Positions 1 through 9,650 of a stretch of DNA of 64,000 nucleotides are shown in pieces (positions within the stretch are counted from its first letter, which is position 1; each line of letters starts with the position of its first letter). The position numbers and the translations under genes are program-made. The DNA is from Raphanus sativus (Eukaryota; Streptophyta; Magnoliopsida; Brassicales; Brassicaceae). A model generated the notes under the pieces. It was not told where the DNA came from, did not search any database, and worked only from the letters and a program-made list of their open reading frames with translations. Where the stretch lies: the NCBI RefSeq assembly GCF_000801105.2, contig NC_079519.1, forward strand, positions 29,487,288-29,551,287, given 5' to 3'.

Positions 1-97
1 ATAATTTTATTTATTATTTTAAACGAAAAGATCATGAATAATATACAGTCAGCATTTTTATTTATTAAATATAACATGTACTAATAAATTTTGGTCA

Positions 98-176
98 AAA
101 ACTTTACTAATAAAGTATAATTTTATTTATTAATTTAAAACGAAAAGATGTTCCACACAAAAAACAATTATAAATA
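98..176 (+). promoter_or_regulatory. Promoter block of SPH pseudogene 1
   Basis: This block resembles the one upstream of the intact SPH gene at 6955. Both share an ACTAATAAA-type stretch, a TTTAAACGAAAAGAT-like motif, the word TTCCACAC and a TATAAATA box, which lies at 169-176 here and 6891-6898 there. The motif also occurs near 20-32 and 2258-2270, so promoter pieces were duplicated with the gene copies. Promoter function is inferred from this conservation and the TATA position. Confidence 0.5.
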
Positions 177-228
177 CTACACAATTTTTGCATTTCTTAC
201 ACTAGTCGTGATAGTTTAGATAAAAAAA

Positions 229-554
229 ATGAAAACCTATTGCTTTTTATATTAGTTATTACATACTTTATGCCACATGATGGTTGCGTAAAAAAACATG
301 TTCTAATTCATAACGAACTCGGCCTCGGTAGAATCCTCAAGTTCCATTGTCATTCTGTAAACGATGATTTAGGTGTCAAAAATTTAAACTTCAATGCTAT
401 TCCATATGTCATCGAGTTCCATGACAATGTGCTTATTTTAACAGAATGAGATTGTTTGTTAAGGCAATGAGCTAACAAGGAATATTTTTATAAACTTGAA
501 GTATACATCCACTTACACCCACCCGTTTTAGCACTACACTGGAATAAAAAATAA
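229..554 (+). pseudogene. SPH (S-protein homologue, self-incompatibility S1 family) pseudogene 1
   Basis: This is a decayed copy of the intact SPH gene at 6955-7365. The original ATG at 229 is followed by a one-base deletion that puts a TAG in frame at 253. The shifted frame then reads CVKKHVLIHNELG and DDLGVKNLNFNA, matching the intact protein. A conserved Trp codon (in TTWNCLL of the intact copy) has become TGA at 447-449, and a second TGA follows six codons later. The central region with the last cysteine is deleted, but the end (LALHWNKK, then TAA at 552-554) still aligns with LALRWIEK. The family encodes small secreted disulfide-bonded proteins; this copy should be non-functional. Confidence 0.85.
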
Positions 555-980
555 TGTATTTCTATTTTTCTGGAAACTATAGATTATATCAAATATTATA
601 ATAACATATGAGGTATGTGATATATATGTTTGTCTGCAAATCTCTGATGAGGTTCACGAACTTTTCATAGCTTGATATTTTTTATCCATTCGCCTGTTTT
701 ACAACAGTTTTTCTTTATGGTCACATCCCATCTTGTCTATACATGAGTCTGTTGTTCAGTGGGGAGCTGAAATAATGATATGAGGAAAGGTTATAATCAA
801 AGGAATAATTGAGTACTTGACCACCGTTTGGTAAGCTTTGACACCAATTCAGAGTTTTTACTTCATAATTTATTGATAAGAATGAAAGCGTCATGCACTT
901 GAAAACTTAGGTTCCTATTTAGTAAAATTTATTTTTGAAATTGTGAAAATATTGACTAAATGGCAGAAAATTAATCAAAT

Positions 981-1558
981 TATGTAAATTTTAAAATATA
1001 CTGATGGAAACTTCAATAGTTTTTTTACAACAATTGGATTGAAATTTTAGAAATAAAATTATGTAAACAAAATATAAATTTGATATATTATTTGATCTAA
1101 TAACAAAAAAATAATAATTATGAAAAACTAATTATTGTAATAAAATAAAAATTAATGTAATTAAATATTTACTTTATTAAAATTATTTATTAATTTTCAA
1201 TACATTAATACTTATGATTAAAAAAAATTATTACATAAAATATTTATTATTTTAAATTAATTAATATTTCTGTAAATTTTAAAATATGCTGAATAAACTT
1301 CAAATAATTTTTTTACAAAATTGGATAAAATTTTAGAAATAAATTATGTAAACAAGATTTTAAATTTGATACATATTTGATCTAATAACAAAAATAATAG
1401 TTATAAAACTAAACTAATTATTTTAATAAAATACAAATTGAATGTGATTATAATATTTTACTTTATTATAATTATTTATATAATTTTAAAAACATTAATA
1501 TTTATAAATTAAAATTACTTATTATATAAATATTTATTATTGTAAATTAGTTAATATT
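981..1558. repeat. Tandem pair of about 289-bp AT-rich units
   Basis: Two consecutive AT-rich units, starting near 981 and near 1270, share the same order of words: TGTAAATTTTAAAATAT, then a TTGGAT..AAATTTTAGAAATAAA stretch, then TTTGATCTAATAACAAAAA. They differ by many substitutions and small indels, so the duplication is old. The pair lies between SPH pseudogenes 1 and 2. There is no coding potential. Confidence 0.65.
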
Positions 1559-1653
1559 TATTTAATAGTTTAAAATATTATTATACTCATTCATAATGCT
1601 GCCATCAAGGTGCAAGACCTTCCTCTATTGGACTTGACTCCTCTTTCTCCCTA

Positions 1654-1761
1654 AAAGCAGGACATAGATTTATCCCTAAATGTGGTCAGGTAAATGTATG
1701 GACGGCCAAACGTGATAGAATATACTTTTTCAGAAACATTGATACTATTACGCTAGAATAA
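1654..1761 (+). pseudogene. SPH pseudogene 2 (C-terminal fragment)
   Basis: An open segment of 35 codons reads KAGHRFIPKCGQVNVWTAKR then DRIYFFRNIDTITLE and a TAA. It aligns with the last third of the intact SPH protein (KAGPRLIPRCGQIRIWTAKL), including the fourth conserved cysteine. No N-terminal half, signal peptide or start codon is present upstream. It is a 5'-truncated relic of the S1 family. The bases after its stop resemble the start of the 3' flank of the other copies. Confidence 0.8.
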
Positions 1762-2217
1762 AAATTAATGTATTTTTATTTTTGAAGGAAACTATAAGCT
1801 ATATCAAGTGAAGGTTCACAGCGAATTTTGTTTGGTGCTGGTTTTAAAGTGGATTTTACTTATGTTTTATTTCAGATTTAAATACTTTGGATTGAGATTG
1901 CGAATTATGCGGGTTATGATTTTCTGTTGAGACGTTTCTTTAATAATAAAAATGGATTTTTGAATTACATTTATTAAGTTGGCTATTTTGAAATATGGGT
2001 GTTACAATTTTGGTATATTGTAATGACATATAAGTTTATGTGATATATATGTTTGTCCGTTAAATCTCTGATGAAATTCATGAATGTCTAAGAGAAAATT
2101 TAATCTTAAAATATTGTTTTCTAAAAAATAAGATTTAATAAGATACTTACCAACTTGTCAAACTTGTTTTAAGAGAAAATCTTGAAACATTATTTTTTTC
2201 TAAAAGTACAAGATTAA

Positions 2218-2334
2218 AGACAACTTTACTAATAATGTAAGATATTATTTAGTACTTTAAACGAAAAGATCTTCAAAAAAAGAATTCTTGATACATCATC
2301 TATTTTAGCACTATGTTTGAATAAAAAATAATGT
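2218..2334 (+). pseudogene. SPH pseudogene 3 (promoter plus last codons only)
   Basis: The segment begins with the SPH promoter words (CTTTACTAATAATGTAA, then ACTTTAAACGAAAAGAT) and jumps after about 25 bases to a tail (TTTTAGCACTATGTTTGAAT, then AAAAAATAATG) that matches the 3' end of the other SPH copies. Almost the whole coding region has been deleted. It shows that the cluster once had at least four members. Confidence 0.6.
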
Positions 2335-2638
2335 GTTTTCTGTTTTCTTTTAAGAATAAAATTCAAAAAAAAATCTAGCTTCTATATGTCCCTTCTAATT
2401 GGTTTAATTTACATTAGAATATTTGTAATTCAAATATCTTCTATCCTATTAAAATTGAAGTACAAATGAGAAATTACCATGATTTCTTCTCATTATTTAC
2501 AACAGAATGTCATTGGCATTAAACTCCGAGTTTTGATTAATATTCATCTTGCATTCTCTGATTATCAAGGCCCAATAAGTTTTCTTTTTCAAAAAGTTTA
2601 TGGGCTATATTATAGTTAAAGAGTATTTATCTTATGTA

Positions 2639-3270
2639 TCTTATTATTAAAAGAGAAGTACATATATAGAATGTCCCTTAGTTTTCAGTGTCATTTTACA
2701 CTTCTATGCCACTGACATTAAATAATATTTCCTATTTTAATGCTGTTTAATTCCACTTTAGTTAATGTATTTTCCAAATTAAAAATTGAATTAGATACAT
2801 AATTAAATAATACTTTCTCTTTTAATGTTTTGTCTTTTCCAATTACATTAATGTGTTTTCTAAAATTAAATTTGAATTAATCACACTTCATTAACTTCTC
2901 AATTAAATCAATATCAAATTCAAAAAAATACATTTTTATTGGACAAACAATTCATGGAAATTATAATATCAACTCTTTATCGAACAAATCTGAACGAAAA
3001 ATTATTACCAAATTTAAACCCGAAATTAGATAATATCCAAACGGATTTACCATTTTGGTATCTAGAGAACATAACTAAATCTTATCTGAACGAAATGTTT
3101 CGGATATTCGAATGTATTTAAATCATATTTATATATTTCAATATGTTAGCTATTTTTCGAGTTAATATCCAAGATATAGGCTATTTTAAGTTGATTTGAA
3201 ATATAAAAAATAGTCAAAAGTAAACATCTAAAGCAGATAAACAATAATCAAAACACCAAAAATACTTAAA

Positions 3271-3302
<32 letters not shown>

Positions 3303-3715
3303 TATATATTTATTTATTTATTTATTCTTCATCCAAATATTCAAGTTAAATTTATTTTAATTTTTAATTTATTTACATTACTCAAAAATACATGTTATAT
3401 TTTTAGATTGAAGGATATTTAAAGATATATAAATTTTGAAAATTTAAAAATAATTTAAACGGGTTATCAAACCCGCAAAGATCTAAATCAAACCGGAACC
3501 AAAGTTTTGTAAATACCCGAATAGAGTTAGAATCTTTAAACTCGAAAATCTCAATCCGAATAAATTTTAACTGAATTCGAGTGGATACCCAATTACTTAT
3601 CTCTAGCTTAGTCATTATAAAATGATCAAATATTATAAATATACTATTTAGTATAAATAAATAAAAACTAAAACTGAAAATTAATATTCGTGCGGTCGCA
3701 CGGGTCAAGATCTAG
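2639..3715 (+). mobile_element. Non-autonomous Helitron
   Basis: The 5' end TCTTATTATTAAAAGAG follows an A at 2638. The 3' end has a short GC-rich hairpin (GTGCGGTCGCAC) just before GGGTCAAGATCTAG, ending CTAG at 3712-3715 and followed by T. These are the Helitron signatures: TC start, hairpin, CTAG/CTRR end, insertion between A and T, no target duplication. No Rep or helicase coding sequence is visible, so it depends on an autonomous partner. The interior is AT-rich and includes an AT microsatellite. Confidence 0.7.
3270..3326. repeat. (AT)n microsatellite followed by (TTTA)n
   Basis: A run of alternating A and T with one interruption is followed by several ATTT units, inside the Helitron at 2639-3715. 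It is a simple repeat with no coding content. Confidence 0.9.
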
Positions 3716-4362
3716 TCTATCTTATTAAAACAGAAACATTCTCTTGGACTTAACATTTATTTTGTAAGTTTTTAAATTAAATACACTTTTATACTTTATA
3801 GTTAAACCTACATTAAATCATTAATGTTCCTTTCTTTATACTATTATCCATGTTTCCAAACAATATACTTATTTCTTTATACTACTATCAATGTTTCCAA
3901 ACAATATATTTTTTATTACTACTATCAATGTTTCCAAACATACAATAATTAATCTTAGTTATTTTATATCTATCATTTTTTCTTTAAAATTTTGTAGAAA
4001 CGTCATAATTTCATAAATTGCAAAATAATAAACTTTAAAATTTGGATTATAAGATTACAAATTATGAAACTATTATAATTTAAATCAAATTAGATTACAT
4101 ATCGGTCATCCAACAGTTCAATCGGTTAGTCTCGGATTTTAATGATTTTTTTTTTTAATATGAATATTTTAAAAACCTAAATTGAATTGTCAGATCTCCG
4201 GATTAACCGGTATAATCACAATCGGGTTGAATTAAAAAACACTGATTTAAATGCAAAAATATTCTAAATACACTCTTTAAATTTACCAAAATATTTGTTA
4301 TATTATTAGTGAAATTTTCATCGTAAAATATTCCGCGCTTCCAAGCGCGGGTCAAAATCTAG
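3716..4362 (+). mobile_element. Non-autonomous Helitron, same family as 24884-25481
   Basis: It starts TCTATCTTATTAAAACAG directly after the CTAG of the preceding Helitron and ends with a hairpin (CGCGCTTCCAAGCGCG) followed by GGGTCAAAATCTAG. The copy at 24884-25481 has nearly the same sequence throughout, which defines both ends well. It has no coding capacity. It lies head to tail with the Helitron at 2639-3715; the junction base is G rather than the usual A, which suggests tandem transposition or end-to-end joining. Confidence 0.85.
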
Positions 4363-4364
4363 TA

Positions 4365-6019
4365 TCATATTAAAAATCGATCAAAAATTAGTTGGGTAGC
4401 CATATGTCTAACCATCAACCAGCTCCAATCTCTAACCAATTTTTTTTAAAATTTGCGTATGATTTTTTTTTTTAAAACATTGTAACAAGTGTTTTCCAAT
4501 ATACACATAAAATCTTTAAAACAAAAGGACTTTGTAACAAGTGTTTGTACCAGACGGTTTGTTTGGTTTATTGCCAAATTCACCTTCAATTAAAAAACCA
4601 TTCGGTTAGCCTATATATTTATTAATATTACCCATATCTATATAAAATCGAGTAATTTCAAACACAAATCGATATAGATAAAAGATTTTACGTGTTTATT
4701 TGATGGCAAATATCTAGGTGGTATGATTTCATGGCAAATACATGGAAATTAACAACTAAATGGTTTTGTGGATAATGATTAAAATACATAGAAATTAAAA
4801 TTTCTTAACATATTAATCGCCTAAATTTTGGCTTTCACATTTACAACTGATTCAAAAATTAGATTACGGATTCATATCTAACTGATCATAAAATTAAACA
4901 CAAGGTTCTTTGAAAAAATCCTATCATTCCGTTTTACACTCAACTTTCATCAAGTTTGTAAATTATTAATTAGTATTAAGTTCTCATCCATATCTAACTT
5001 ATTTGAAAATAATCCCCTGCATTTAAGCTCCCACATTTAAAACTGATTTCAAAATACTTACTAATCACAAAATATGATATGATACGATTTATTTAGATTT
5101 CAAGAAAATCTTAAAAAGTTAGGAGTGGACATATTGGTTTAGTTTCGGTTTGGTTTGGTTAATTTGGGTTTTATAAAATTCAACCCAACTAAAACCAAAT
5201 TAGCTTTGGTTTGGATTCAGTTTGAGTTTAGCTTGGTTCGGTTTGGTTTAGATTTAGTTTAGTTTGAGTTTGATTTAGTTCGGTTTACTTTATTATGGTT
5301 TAGTTTGGTTCGGTATAGTTTGAATATGCGAACTATAAAAGATAAAGTAGAAATATAAACTTTGTTATCTAAAAAATCCATTTCTAAAAGTCAAAAAATA
5401 ATGTATCCAAAAACTAAAAATACCAAACAATAACTTTGTTACATAGTTTTACCTTTAAACAGTGGATATTAGAGAAGAACGAGACAAAACGGTTACAATT
5501 TAGATGCTTATAGTTTTTAGATTTTGTTTTGAGTACAATCTTTAGGCATTAAGATTAAAGAATATATATAATAGTATTTTTTGAATCATATTTGGAAATT
5601 CTTAAAAATGTATGGAAGTTAAGAAAAAATGGAAAACAAAACTTTTATTATATTGGGTTATTGGTTTGGTTCGGTTTAAACTCAAACCTAATATATATAT
5701 AAATATATTGGGTTATCGGTTTGGTTCGGTTTAAACTCAAACCAAACTAAACTATTCGAGTTGAGTAAAACATGAACCAATTGTGTTATACAAAGAGTAC
5801 AGTTTGGTTTGGATCGGTTTAACTTCGGTTGAATCGGTTCGGTTTGGTTCGGTCGGTTCGGTTTGGTTTGAATTTTTTGCCCACCCCTATAAAAAATATT
5901 TGATGCATTAGGTATGAAGTATGATATGATATGATAACAATTAGATAACCGTATAAAATACTATATAACATTTTAAATCGAAAACGAACACCCGTGCGAG
6001 TGTTCGGGTCATGATCTAG
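4365..6019 (+). mobile_element. Helitron (3' end clear, 5' end tentative)
   Basis: The 3' end is a typical Helitron terminus: stem GAACAC/GTGTTC around 5986-6005, then GGGTCATGATCTAG, ending at 6016-6019 and followed by T. The proposed 5' end, TC at 4365 after an A, comes only two bases after the previous element and lacks a second copy to confirm it. An hAT-like element (5120-5889) is nested inside. No transposition protein is encoded. Confidence 0.5.
5120..5889. mobile_element. hAT-like non-autonomous element rich in GGTTTGGTT repeats
   Basis: The ends TAGGAGTGGAC and, inverted, TAGGGGTGGGC form an imperfect 11-bp terminal inverted repeat. The flanks TAAAAAGT (5112-5119) and TAAAAAAT (5890-5897) match at seven of eight positions, as expected for an hAT 8-bp target duplication. 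The interior is dominated by GGTTTGGTT/GGTTCGGTT words and inverted AACCAAAC words near both ends. No transposase frame was seen. Confidence 0.65.
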
Positions 6020-6490
6020 TCTAACTTAATAATCATGTAAAGTACTACTACTATTATATTAATTAGATACGCAATTTGGGATACTAATGAATGAGCATGC
6101 ATACTTTAAATGGCCATTGGACATTTTCAATATCAAAAGCATAAAAGTATCGATATTGATAAAGAATAGCAAACAGGAAAAGGGTGTAAAATATATATGG
6201 CAAATCGTAAAAATTAGCTTAAGAGAGATATTAAAATATTATAAAAAATATTTCTTTTGTTTCAAAATAATGCATATTATAGAGTTTTCTCACTTTTTAA
6301 GAAAACACGTAATATTTTTACAATAAATGCATCATTTTCCGTATTTAACTATTTCTATAAATTTTAACCAATCAAAATTTAGTAAACAATATTAATGTCT
6401 TTAAAGTTTACAATTTGTCATTATTACAATTCAGTAAATCTAAAATATAGATTTCTTAGAAACAAATTTACAATTTGTCATTATTACATA

Positions 6491-6729
6491 CTCCCTCCTT
6501 TTCAATTTATTTGTCGCTCTAGACTTCGACACACAGATTAATAAAACATTTAATTTTGTATATTTACTAGATAAAAACATCATTACCAATACACCTAACT
6601 AGATTTCAACCTATAGAAAAATAGATTAGACTAAAAAATCAATAAATTTTGCATTGAAATCATAAAACGACACTTATTTTGAAACGAAAATTTTGCTCCA
6701 AAACGACATCTAATTCGAAACGGAGGGAG
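6491..6729. mobile_element. Stowaway-type MITE
   Basis: The element starts CTCCCTCC and ends GGAGGGAG and is flanked by TA on both sides (6489-6490 and 6730-6731). A short AT-rich non-coding element with this terminus and a TA duplication is a Tc1/mariner-derived Stowaway MITE. It sits about 225 bp upstream of the start of the intact SPH gene. Confidence 0.85.
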
Positions 6730-6799
6730 TACTAATCAAACATGATTAACATAAATCTTGAAAGATACGGTCAACATTGATATTTATTAAAAGAATCTG

Positions 6800-6898
6800 T
6801 ACTAATAAATTTTGGTCAATAAAAACTTGACTAATTAAGTATGATAATATTTATTACTTTAAACGAAAGATATTCCACACTAAAACCATTTATAAATA
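6800..6898 (+). promoter_or_regulatory. Core promoter of the intact SPH gene
   Basis: A TATAAATA box at 6891-6898 lies 57 bp before the ATG. It is preceded by the cluster-shared words ACTTTAAACGAAAGAT and TTCCACAC. Tissue specificity cannot be read from this sequence. Confidence 0.55.
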
Positions 6899-6954
6899 CT
6901 ATGCAATTATGCATTTGTTACACCATTCGTGATCAATTAGATCATAAGGAAAAA

Positions 6955-7365
6955 ATGAAACACCTCATACTTTTTATCTTGGTTATCATTGCATACTTTA
7001 GTGGACAAGAAGCTTGCGTTAAAAACCGTGTTGTAATACATAATGAACTCGGTCCTGGTAAAAATCTCGAGTACCATTGTTATTCCAACAAGGATGATTT
7101 AGGCATAAAAAACATGGCCTTCAATGCTACCCCATATGTCATCGCATTCCATGACGAGATCCCTAATTTAACAACATGGAATTGTTTGTTAAGGCAAGGA
7201 CCTAACAATAAGTTTGTCTTTGACGTTCAAATGTACAAAGCAGGACCAAGACTTATCCCTCGATGTGGTCAGATACGTATATGGACGGCTAAACTTGATG
7301 GAATATACTTTGCAAGACACCTTAATGAACCATCTGGTTTAGCATTACGTTGGATTGAAAAATAA
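6955..7365 (+). CDS. S-protein homologue (SPH), plant self-incompatibility S1 family
   Basis: This intact intronless gene encodes 136 residues. Residues 1-20 form a signal peptide (MKHLILFILVIIAYFSGQEA), so the product should be secreted. The mature part has four cysteines (21, 42, 77, 104), as is usual in the S1 family, and the family-like patches VVIHNELGPG, YHCYSNKDDLG, FHDE and WNCLLRQG. Two N-glycosylation sequons occur (N57-A-T and N71-L-T). An upstream in-frame non-TATA extension exists, but the ATG at 6955 gives the signal peptide and fits the TATA box at 6891. In poppy the S1 founder is the stigma determinant of self-incompatibility; most SPH proteins in other plants have no known function. 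Three broken relatives lie upstream. No ortholog is assigned. Confidence 0.85.
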   Translation: MKHLILFILVIIAYFSGQEACVKNRVVIHNELGPGKNLEYHCYSNKDDLGIKNMAFNATPYVIAFHDEIPNLTTWNCLLRQGPNNKFVFDVQMYKAGPRLIPRCGQIRIWTAKLDGIYFARHLNEPSGLALRWIEK

Positions 7366-7490
7366 TGTATTTTCTATCTTTTTTTTCTTCTTTAACTATT
7401 ATAATAATGAAATATAATAATGTCATTTCTTATCATCAATCTGCATTTTTCTTTCCCATGGATGGATTGATATCCTATTTCCCTTCCCAA

Positions 7491-7656
7491 CAAAGGCTTC
7501 AGCTGCTATCACAAATTAATAGCTTACACAAATAAATGGTTTATCAAGGATAAAGTATCAGAAATGATTTTACAAAGGCTTCAGCTGCTATCACAAATCA
7601 ATAGCTTACAACACAAATAAATGCTTTATCAAGGATAAAGTATCAGAAATGATTTT
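7491..7656. repeat. 82-bp tandem duplication
   Basis: Two near-identical units begin CAAAGGCTTCAGCTGCTATC at 7491 and again at 7573. They differ by a few substitutions and a two- to three-base indel, so the duplication is fairly recent. The second unit overlaps the end of a short minus-strand open segment (7629-7703). Confidence 0.85.
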
Positions 7657-7703
7657 ACAATTCTCTGAACCTCCACATGAGCGAAACTCTGCCAAGCCGC
7701 CAT
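7629..7703 (-). other. Possible 5' exon fragment, unidentified
   Basis: On the minus strand an ATG at 7703 opens 24 codons (MAAWQSFAHVEVQRIVKSF and a few more) to a TGA. The roughly 150 bp upstream on that strand are richer in G and C and look like a leader. I do not recognise the protein. It may be a captured or decayed first exon, or chance. Confidence 0.2.
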
Positions 7704-9599
7704 TGTCTAAGGCTCTAAATGTGAGTGTTTGCAGATATCAAGTCTACAGGTAACAGATCAATTACGATTTAATTCATCTAACTGAAAGTTTCTCTCTTTC
7801 GAATCGACGGTGGCGCAGAACGACGGTGAAACCCGATTTGTCTCGTGAATTGGACTTTATTTTCATAAGCTCGGCCCGAGTTTGCTTTCATGTACAGATT
7901 GGATTTTGTATCATTGGTTCAACTGATTTACTTTATTATTTGGTTTGGTTCGGTTTTATTTGGTACAAATGATTTTTTTTTATATTAAAAGGAGTACATA
8001 TGAACCGAAATCCAATTAATCTCTCAAAACAAAAACAAAAATGTTGACAATTAGTTCGCCTGCAAATTTTCTAATGAAGCAAATGATCACTTATCTTTTT
8101 ATCTATCATCATGAGTCAAATCCAATCTATGACGACAAGTCAACCATTTCCCATTTTACTACTGCTTAGTAGTACTAAGTTAGTACAATGATCACTTACC
8201 TTTTTACCTGTCCTTCATATCTTTCTTTCTGGTCTGTGCAAATTGGACCATGTCACGTTTAGTTTCTATTATTAAATACAATTTTATTTGGCACATTAAA
8301 TTTGATTGTGAGATTATGGCAACTCTTAAAAGCAACAAATTAACTATATGTATTATATTTTACCCTTTCCTTGACTAAACCAATGAAATGTTAACTAGTA
8401 TGCCAACATATAATCTTGCATTCATGTTGATATATATTTTGTCCGTTCTAACTTATTATACCAACTGATTATATGTCATATGATTATTTTTTTGAACATT
8501 ATCATACGAATATTTTGCTTATGAGCTAGATCGCTCCAATCGAAGAAAATTAGAAGAGGACAAAGAATGGAAGACAGTTGAAAGACATTGGAATTATCGA
8601 TCAGGGTTATGGATCTGTATGAAGTGGGCACATAAAATAAGTTAAAAAACGAGTACGAAGTTTTGCATATGATTATACTATAGCTATAACATGGTCCCAA
8701 TATTATCTGTTGATAATTGGTGGATCATTTTTTTACCGAATGTAGCTACCATATTAAGTCCGACCATCCTCAATGAGAATAAGCTAATAAACGTATGTAC
8801 TTCTCCTAACTATCATTACAAACTTTTTGTTTTATTGCTATAGGTGTACATTCAAGAAAAGTATTTCATACCTCAAAGAATGAAAGTGTGTTTTCAAGAA
8901 AAGTACTATTTCATACCTCAAAGAATGAAATTAGTGTGTTTAGTTTCTCTTTTGCAAACTTTGAATTCAGCTCAATAAATATGCATATTTGCATACTTGC
9001 TATTGTTTGAAGATCAACCCAAATTGTGATATTTATTTGTTTTTTTTCAATGTATGGCATGCATTATTATCAATATATAATTTGACGGTAATCTTCTATC
9101 TATTTGTTTCAGTGTTCTGGATATGGATTGATAGAACTAGTTTTGGACTTGGTAAATTTTTGATGGAACTATTTTTTAGGTGATGTAGATTTTTGTATCC
9201 GGTTAGACAGTGTGTGATCTAATACACTATGCTATGTTTTATAAATTTTCAACTCTAAACTAATTTGCAGTGAAAAAAATTATCCATATATATTTCTTTA
9301 TAGATATTTCAGCTTTAAACTCGTTTAATTTTTTTCACCATCCAATGTAAGATATTATTTCGAATACATATTTACATGGAAATGGTTACTTGTTAATATG
9401 TGATACGTGTTTTACTGTTTGTATTGTTTATGAAAAAAGAAACTTTATGTATGGAGATATATAATTAGTATGATTAACATGTAAATGTTATTTATATGTG
9501 TGTGTATGTTCGCTCAAAAAAAAATATGTATGTGTATATGTGTTTCAAATATATATACTTTGATCATTTTATAGTATGTGTTAAAACTTTATGAAATGA

Positions 9600-9600
<1 letters not shown>
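7704..9600. other. Gene-free stretch
   Basis: AT-rich DNA without a convincing gene. It contains a direct duplication around 8849-8940 (listed separately) and ORFs up to about 75 codons that show no domain or plausible exon structure. I see no transposon ends here. Confidence 0.5.
8849..8940. repeat. Short tandem duplication (about 42-50 bp units)
   Basis: The words TTCAAGAAAAGTA, ATTTCATACCTCAAAGAATG and AGTGTGT occur twice in the same order, the second time with a few added bases. This is a local duplication with no coding content. Confidence 0.7.
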
Positions 9601-9601
<1 letters not shown>

Positions 9602-9641
<40 letters not shown>

Positions 9642-9650
9642 TATATATAT
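9602..9650. repeat. (AT)n microsatellite
   Basis: An uninterrupted alternating AT run is followed by a second short run. It is a simple repeat. Confidence 0.9.

Noticed and set aside
240..449. 69-codon ORF as a short functional SPH gene
   Set aside because: It starts at TTG, lost the ATG frame by a one-base deletion and ends at a Trp-to-stop change, so it is a pseudogene.
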